From: Cytophagales bacterium
Lineage (GTDB): Bacteria > Bacteroidota > Bacteroidia > Cytophagales > ES-bin-26
DNA length: 10,376 nt
Reading direction: 5' to 3'
Assembly (NCBI GenBank): GCA_014379925.1
Contig: JACMKY010000501.1
Location: 1 to 10,376, forward strand
The notes beneath the pieces were generated by a model. That model saw only the letters and a program-made list of their open reading frames with translations. It made no database searches and was not told where the DNA came from. Position numbers and translations under genes: made by a program. Shown piece after piece: positions 7,805 to 10,376 of this stretch (within the stretch, counting starts at the first letter, position 1; every line of letters starts with the position of its first letter).

Positions 7805-7902
7805 ATGAGGAAACCGGTGAAATTATTAAGAATTTATTTAAAAGCAGAGGGAAAAAGTTGACCAAATCGTTTTGCTCGGAGCAAAAGCCCGGAAAGGGTC
7901 AT

Positions 7903-8028
7903 TCAACAAAGAATATTTTTATCGCATTGGTTATGAACACCTAAAATAACAATTCCGAAAAATGCCGCTACCATAATCAAAACGGTACTGAGTAAGCCAT
8001 CCACTTCAAATGAAAATTTCCGGAGCAC
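7903..8028 (-). pseudogene. Small membrane-segment frame, likely a gene remnant
   Basis: A 41-codon frame can begin with GTG at 8028 and ends with TGA at 7903-7905; it is open back to about 8064. The middle (LLSTVLIMVAAFFGIVILGV) would make one transmembrane helix. There is no ATG start or ribosome site, and no family is recognised. It may be the 3' remnant of a membrane protein gene, a small membrane peptide, or chance in AT-rich DNA. Confidence 0.2.
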
Positions 8029-8173
8029 TGTTGAAATGATAACCCCTGAATTTCGACAAATCCATTACTTGGTAACCGACACCCAATCCCCGGATTTTAA
8101 TTTTTTTACCAATGGCTCAGTGGTAGAAAAATGAGTGCTTATTGAATGACTGAAAAAAAGCAGGTCCTGCCTA

Positions 8174-8190
8174 CGCCAACCAAGTTGGCG
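8174..8190. repeat. Short perfect hairpin
   Basis: CGCCAAC (8174-8180) and GTTGGCG (8184-8190) form a 7-bp perfect stem on a CAA loop. There is no T-run after it, so a terminator is unlikely. It resembles a REP-type palindrome within the spacer. Confidence 0.45.
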
Positions 8191-8348
8191 GCCGTGCTTT
8201 CCGGAAGTGGTTCGGGACGGCAAAAACCACGGGCACCGCACCCCCGCCAGGATCGGGGAACTTCGGGTTGGACCGGTACTTCCGGCTGGATTTATTGGCG
8301 ATTTTTCTTAATCTTGTGGAGAAAAGGCGCTGAGAAATAAGACAAGGG

Positions 8349-8795
8349 ATGAATGCACTGATTTTCAAAACGGACCGGCCGGCCGGCGTCCGCTTTTCGG
8401 GCGCAAACCGAACGGTCGGGCGGACCCTGGTGGCCCTGCTGTTGGCCGGACTGAGCGCTTGCAACGGGCTGCGAACCAACGGATCGGATGAGCCTTCCGG
8501 CCGGGCCAAACGGATGCGGGTCGTGGTGGGGGAAATCCGGGAAATCGGGCTGCCCAGCCGCGGGGACACCACCTTGCAGTTGGTCGGTACCTCCGAAAAC
8601 CAGGAGATCGTGGAGGTGTCGCGGCGGGAACTGGCCTCGGAAGACGGCGAGCCGGGAAAGACGGCCCCGGCGGTTTTTCTGGTGAAAGGCGTCACCAACG
8701 GCACCGCCAAGGTGGTCTTCTCCGAGAAACGAACCGGCGAGGAAGGACCCGGCCGCATCCGCAAAACCTACCTCGTGGAAGTGGTCAGTCAGTAA
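8349..8795 (+). CDS. Putative small lipoprotein, beta-sandwich-like, function unknown
   Basis: This protein has 148 residues, with ATG at 8349 and AAGGG immediately before it. The N-terminus is a long basic n-region followed by TLVALLLAGLSAC (26-38), with a usable lipobox ending at C38, so the mature protein of about 110 residues is probably an outer-membrane or periplasmic lipoprotein. The rest alternates short hydrophobic strands (MRVVVGEIREIGL, TTLQLVGTS, VFLVKGV, TAKVVFSEKR, TYLVEVV) with polar turns, as in an immunoglobulin-like sandwich. The ending VFLVKGV-NGTAKVVFSEKR...KTYLVEVV is reminiscent of the last strands of chagasin-like (I42) inhibitors, but the NPTTGYxW motif is absent, so this is only a suggestion. 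The gene is very GC-rich next to AT-rich flanks. No operon partner is present. Confidence 0.7.
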   Translation: MNALIFKTDRPAGVRFSGANRTVGRTLVALLLAGLSACNGLRTNGSDEPSGRAKRMRVVVGEIREIGLPSRGDTTLQLVGTSENQEIVEVSRRELASEDGEPGKTAPAVFLVKGVTNGTAKVVFSEKRTGEEGPGRIRKTYLVEVVSQ

Positions 8796-8841
8796 GTAGT
8801 CGTAAGGCATAAGCAGGACAAAAAACGATCAATCAAACAGT

Positions 8842-8922
8842 TTGAGCAGGAAGTGTCGATGGGCTTTTAGCTGCCTGCTTTGGTTATGCGTGCTGAGTGA
8901 TGGATTGTGTTACCACCCGTGA
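8842..8922 (+). pseudogene. 5' fragment of a gene apparently interrupted by IS630 (signal-peptide-like)
   Basis: This frame is open from about 8814 and has no ATG; TTG at 8842 is the likeliest start. It encodes basic residues (LSRKCR) followed by a hydrophobic run (WAFSCLLWLCVLSDGLCYHP), which looks like a signal peptide, and stops at TGA 8920-8922. Removing the IS with one TA puts this frame in the same phase as the 10007-10284 fragment, interrupted only by that TGA. It may be the N-terminus of the same ancestral secreted protein, already inactivated by a nonsense mutation. Weak evidence: the frame is short and has no normal start. Confidence 0.3.
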
Positions 8923-8926
8923 CTTA

Positions 8927-8955
8927 AGCACTATATGATAAATAAACGGCACTTC
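8927..8955 (+). repeat. IS630 left terminal inverted repeat
   Basis: It aligns without gaps to the reverse complement of 9976-10004. Conservation is bipartite: the outer tip AGCAC and the inner block CG-CACTTC match exactly while the middle is diverged (18 of 29 positions identical by my count). The inner block is the likely transposase-binding part. Confidence 0.75.
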
Positions 8956-8959
8956 AGGT

Positions 8960-8967
8960 TATCTTTG
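8960..8967 (+). promoter_or_regulatory. Bacteroidota -7 promoter box of the transposase
   Basis: TATCTTTG is a perfect match to the Bacteroidota -7 consensus TAnnTTTG. It lies 4 bp before the transposase ATG and directly inside the left terminal repeat. No TTTG-type -33 element is seen at the expected distance. Its placement implies transcription starting at or next to the start codon. Confidence 0.6.
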
Positions 8968-8971
8968 CCAA

Positions 8972-9999
8972 ATGCGCTACATTGAGCTAACCTCAACCGA
9001 AGAACTCACTTTGCAAGAGGCAGTGCGTAACCACCCCAATGCCCTGTTTCGCCAGCGGAGTCAAGCCCTGTTGTTGAGCCACCGAAACTACGGGGTGCCC
9101 GAACTAGCCCGTCTCTATCAAGTGCGCACGCGTACCCTCTACGAATGGTTTTCTCGTTGGCAATCAATAGGTTTGGTTGGCTTGCGTATCACTAAGGGAC
9201 GCGGCCGCAAGCCAATTTTGCTCCCCGAGCACATTCCTTTGGTTGTTGACGCCTTAAGGCTGGATTGCCAGAATCTCCAACAAGCCAGTGTTGAGGTAAG
9301 CCAGCAAGTGGGTGCCCTGGTGAGCAAGGGCCAAGTAAAACGTTTTTTAAAAAGCTCGGCTACCGTTGGCGACGGCTACGGAAATGGCTCAAAGACAAGC
9401 AAAACCCGCTAGAATATGCCCACAAACAAGCCCAATTGCTGGCTTGGTTGCAGATTGCCGCCCAACAGCCCAAATTCCAAGTGGTTTTTGCTGACCAGAG
9501 CGGCTTTAGTTTGACGCCCAGCGTACCCTACGGTTGGCAGGCCAAAGGCGAGCGCGTTGCCCTACCGACGGCCAGGAGCCAAAGAGAATCCGTGTTTGGC
9601 TTGTTAACTCACCACAATCAACTCGCTACCTACTGCACTGACCAGAAAATAAATAGCGCCTTTCTGATCGAGTCAATTGACAAGTTCGTTGAAAATCAGA
9701 TAGATAAAGTAACTTTGTTGATCTTGGATAACGCCCCTATTCATAGATCTAACGCTTTCAAAGCCGCCGCTCAACGATGGGAAGCAAAAGGATTATTACT
9801 CTGGTATTTACCCACTTACAGTCCCCATCTGAATCGAATCGAGCGCCTGTGGCTGAGAATGAAGTACAGTTGGCTCAAGGCGGCCGACTACGTAAATAGA
9901 CAAACCCTGCAAGAGGCATTAAAGCGTATATTTGACCAATTCGGAAGCCGTTACACCATTCAGTTCAAACAAGAGGAAGTGTCGAGCAATTCTACTTAG
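8972..9999 (+). CDS. IS630-family transposase, made by -1 frameshift (342 aa)
   Basis: The zero frame (ATG 8972 to TAG 9412) gives a 146-residue ORFA with a helix-turn-helix DNA-binding domain (about 26-66) and a GRGRKP linker (76-81). The second frame ends at TAG 9999. Slipping back one base at TTTAAAA (9346-9352) joins residue 127 to KLGYRWRRLRKWLK, restoring the helical linker that normally continues this family. The fusion has a DDE_3-type catalytic domain: D175 (FADQSGFS), D253 (LILDNAPIH) and E291 (HLNRIERLW), with 37 residues between the second D and the E. The 342-residue length fits the family. It catalyses cut-and-paste transposition at TA sites. The catalytic domain has no good independent start (TTG at 9436 only), so a joined product is likelier than a separate ORFB. 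A recent disabling indel cannot be excluded. Confidence 0.9.
9346..9352 (+). promoter_or_regulatory. Probable -1 ribosomal slippery heptamer
   Basis: T TTA AAA in the zero frame is a canonical X XXY YYZ heptamer inside a T6A5 run. A small stem (CCGT 9363-9366 with ACGG 9372-9375) begins 10 nt downstream, and a purine-rich AAGGG (9326-9330) lies about 15 nt upstream; both are typical kinds of stimulator, though each is weak here. Confidence 0.75.
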
Positions 10000-10004
10000 G
10001 TGCT
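9976..10004 (-). repeat. IS630 right terminal inverted repeat
   Basis: It is the partner of 8927-8955. The transposase stop codon (9997-9999) and its last seven codons are inside this repeat, so the C-terminal sequence is constrained by the transposon end. Confidence 0.75.
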
Positions 10005-10006
10005 TA

Positions 10007-10284
10007 CGGGTAAGAGTTACAATGTGAATGGAACGTATGTGTATTATACTATTGAAGATGGTTCTAGAATAAGACGCATATTACCTCACAGGCCAACCTG
10101 GAGGTTATTGAATGACAGTATACTTATAGATGGTAATGGAGTTAATTTAAAAATAGAATACATAAATGAAGATATATTAGTATTAAACAATATCAGTATT
10201 AGAGAAACTGTGGTTTACCTGAAATCAAATGATCAAATTACCAAACCTACCGCTGATACTACCGACCACTCGATGGATATGTAG
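10007..10284 (+). pseudogene. 3' part of a small secreted-protein-like gene, truncated by IS630
   Basis: An AT-rich frame encodes about 92 residues after the IS, ending at TAG 10282-10284. It begins inside the IS edge (GTG at 10000) and has no normal start. The mature-looking sequence starts TGKSYNVNGTYVYYTIEDG and continues with alternating strands and turns (TWRLLNDSILIDGNGV; LKIEYINEDILVLNN), resembling small beta-barrel lipocalin-like or META-like lipoproteins; no family is firmly recognised. Its low GC and codon use contrast with the genes at left. Its frame matches the signal-peptide-like frame before the IS once the IS is removed. It could be translated from an internal GTG, but is more likely dead. 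Confidence 0.5.
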
Positions 10285-10376
10285 CTTGGTAGCCGATTCA
10301 CCGAGCAGCGCGAAACGCGGGAGAAATTAGATTGCATTCGATGCGTGCCGGCTTTTGGTGATCACAACTACACAAA
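10285..10376. other. Terminal spacer, nothing recognised
   Basis: GC rises again after the AT-rich fragment. Only a small CGCG-AAA-CGCG hairpin (10309-10319) is visible; it has no T-run and is not a convincing terminator. Confidence 0.4.

Larger units (their letters stand above)
7805..8348. other. AT-rich spacer with fragments only
   Basis: No intact gene is seen. The interval contains a palindrome TTTTGCTC-G-GAGCAAAA (7870-7886), a short minus-strand frame with a membrane-helix-like segment (listed separately), and a 7-bp stem hairpin CGCCAAC-CAA-GTTGGCG (8174-8190). A plus-strand frame at 8146-8340 ends 8 bp before the lipoprotein gene, but its composition is not protein-like. TAATCTTG at 8309-8316 is one mismatch from the -7 consensus and could serve the lipoprotein gene; no matching -33 element is evident. 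Confidence 0.5.
8925..10006 (+). mobile_element. Complete IS630-family insertion sequence flanked by TA
   Basis: The element is about 1078 bp (8927-10004), bounded on both sides by TA (8925-8926 and 10005-10006), the usual IS630/Tc1-mariner target duplication. Gapless 29-bp terminal inverted repeats begin AGCAC and end CACTTC. The transposase occupies nearly the whole length, and its last codons lie within the right repeat. Boundaries are read from the repeats and TA and have not been confirmed against an empty site. Confidence 0.8.

Noticed and set aside
7774..7944. 56-codon plus-strand frame starting MKNLASARFF
   Set aside because: Its first codons are the arms of a strong terminator directly after the fasciclin gene, and the rest has no recognisable character.
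8146..8340. 64-codon plus-strand frame ending 8 bp before the lipoprotein gene
   Set aside because: The spacing is suggestive, but the peptide is low-complexity Gly/Ser/Arg with no motif, and it contains a hairpin sequence.
8171..8810. Minus-strand frames across the lipoprotein gene
   Set aside because: Shadow frames in GC-rich DNA; the plus strand has a lipobox and strand-like pattern.
8911..10012. Alternative IS boundaries using TA at 8911 and 10011 (outer TTACC match)
   Set aside because: Those ends align poorly beyond five bases, whereas TA 8925/10005 gives a gapless 29-bp repeat with conserved tip and inner block.

Overview
The window looks like a chromosomal segment of a member of the Bacteroidota, most likely order Cytophagales (a Spirosoma/Larkinella-type genome). 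The reasons are the gene families present (SLC45-type sugar transporter beside a GH100-like hydrolase, heparinase II/III protein, short fasciclin protein), a good Bacteroidota -7 promoter box (TAnnTTTG) before the transposase, weak or absent Shine-Dalgarno sites, and short reiterated spacer repeats of a type I associate with Cytophagales. This is inference from sequence reading; no search was run.

Layout. Positions 1-6408 hold four genes, all on the minus strand. A GH100-like/amylo-1,6-glucosidase-type hydrolase (1-1209) runs off the left edge. An MFS transporter of the SLC45/sucrose-permease type (1353-2723) lies directly upstream of it, so the pair reads as an uptake-plus-hydrolysis module for a disaccharide or short alpha-glucan. 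A gene-poor spacer (2724-3168) follows, with a REP-like hairpin and an imperfect direct repeat. Then come a UGT80-like GT1 glycosyltransferase (3169-4470), visibly more AT-rich than its neighbours, and a secreted heparinase II/III family protein (4534-6408), 63 bp upstream of the glycosyltransferase and possibly co-transcribed with it.

From 6409 to 7346 no intact gene is evident; two adjoining open stretches look like decayed coding sequence. The right part is read on the plus strand: a compact cytosolic fasciclin-domain protein (7347-7754) with a textbook terminator, a 590-bp AT-rich spacer with only fragments, a small GC-rich putative lipoprotein (8349-8795), then a complete IS630-family insertion sequence (about 8927-10004). 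Its transposase is split into two frames joined by a canonical -1 slippery heptamer. The IS lies in or next to an AT-rich small gene, whose 3' part remains at 10007-10284.

No wholly new system is convincingly visible. The best items for a second look are the frameshifted and possibly leaderless IS630 transposase, the octamer repeat array between the transporter and hydrolase genes, the pre-insertion gene reconstructed around the IS, and the unidentified lipoprotein.
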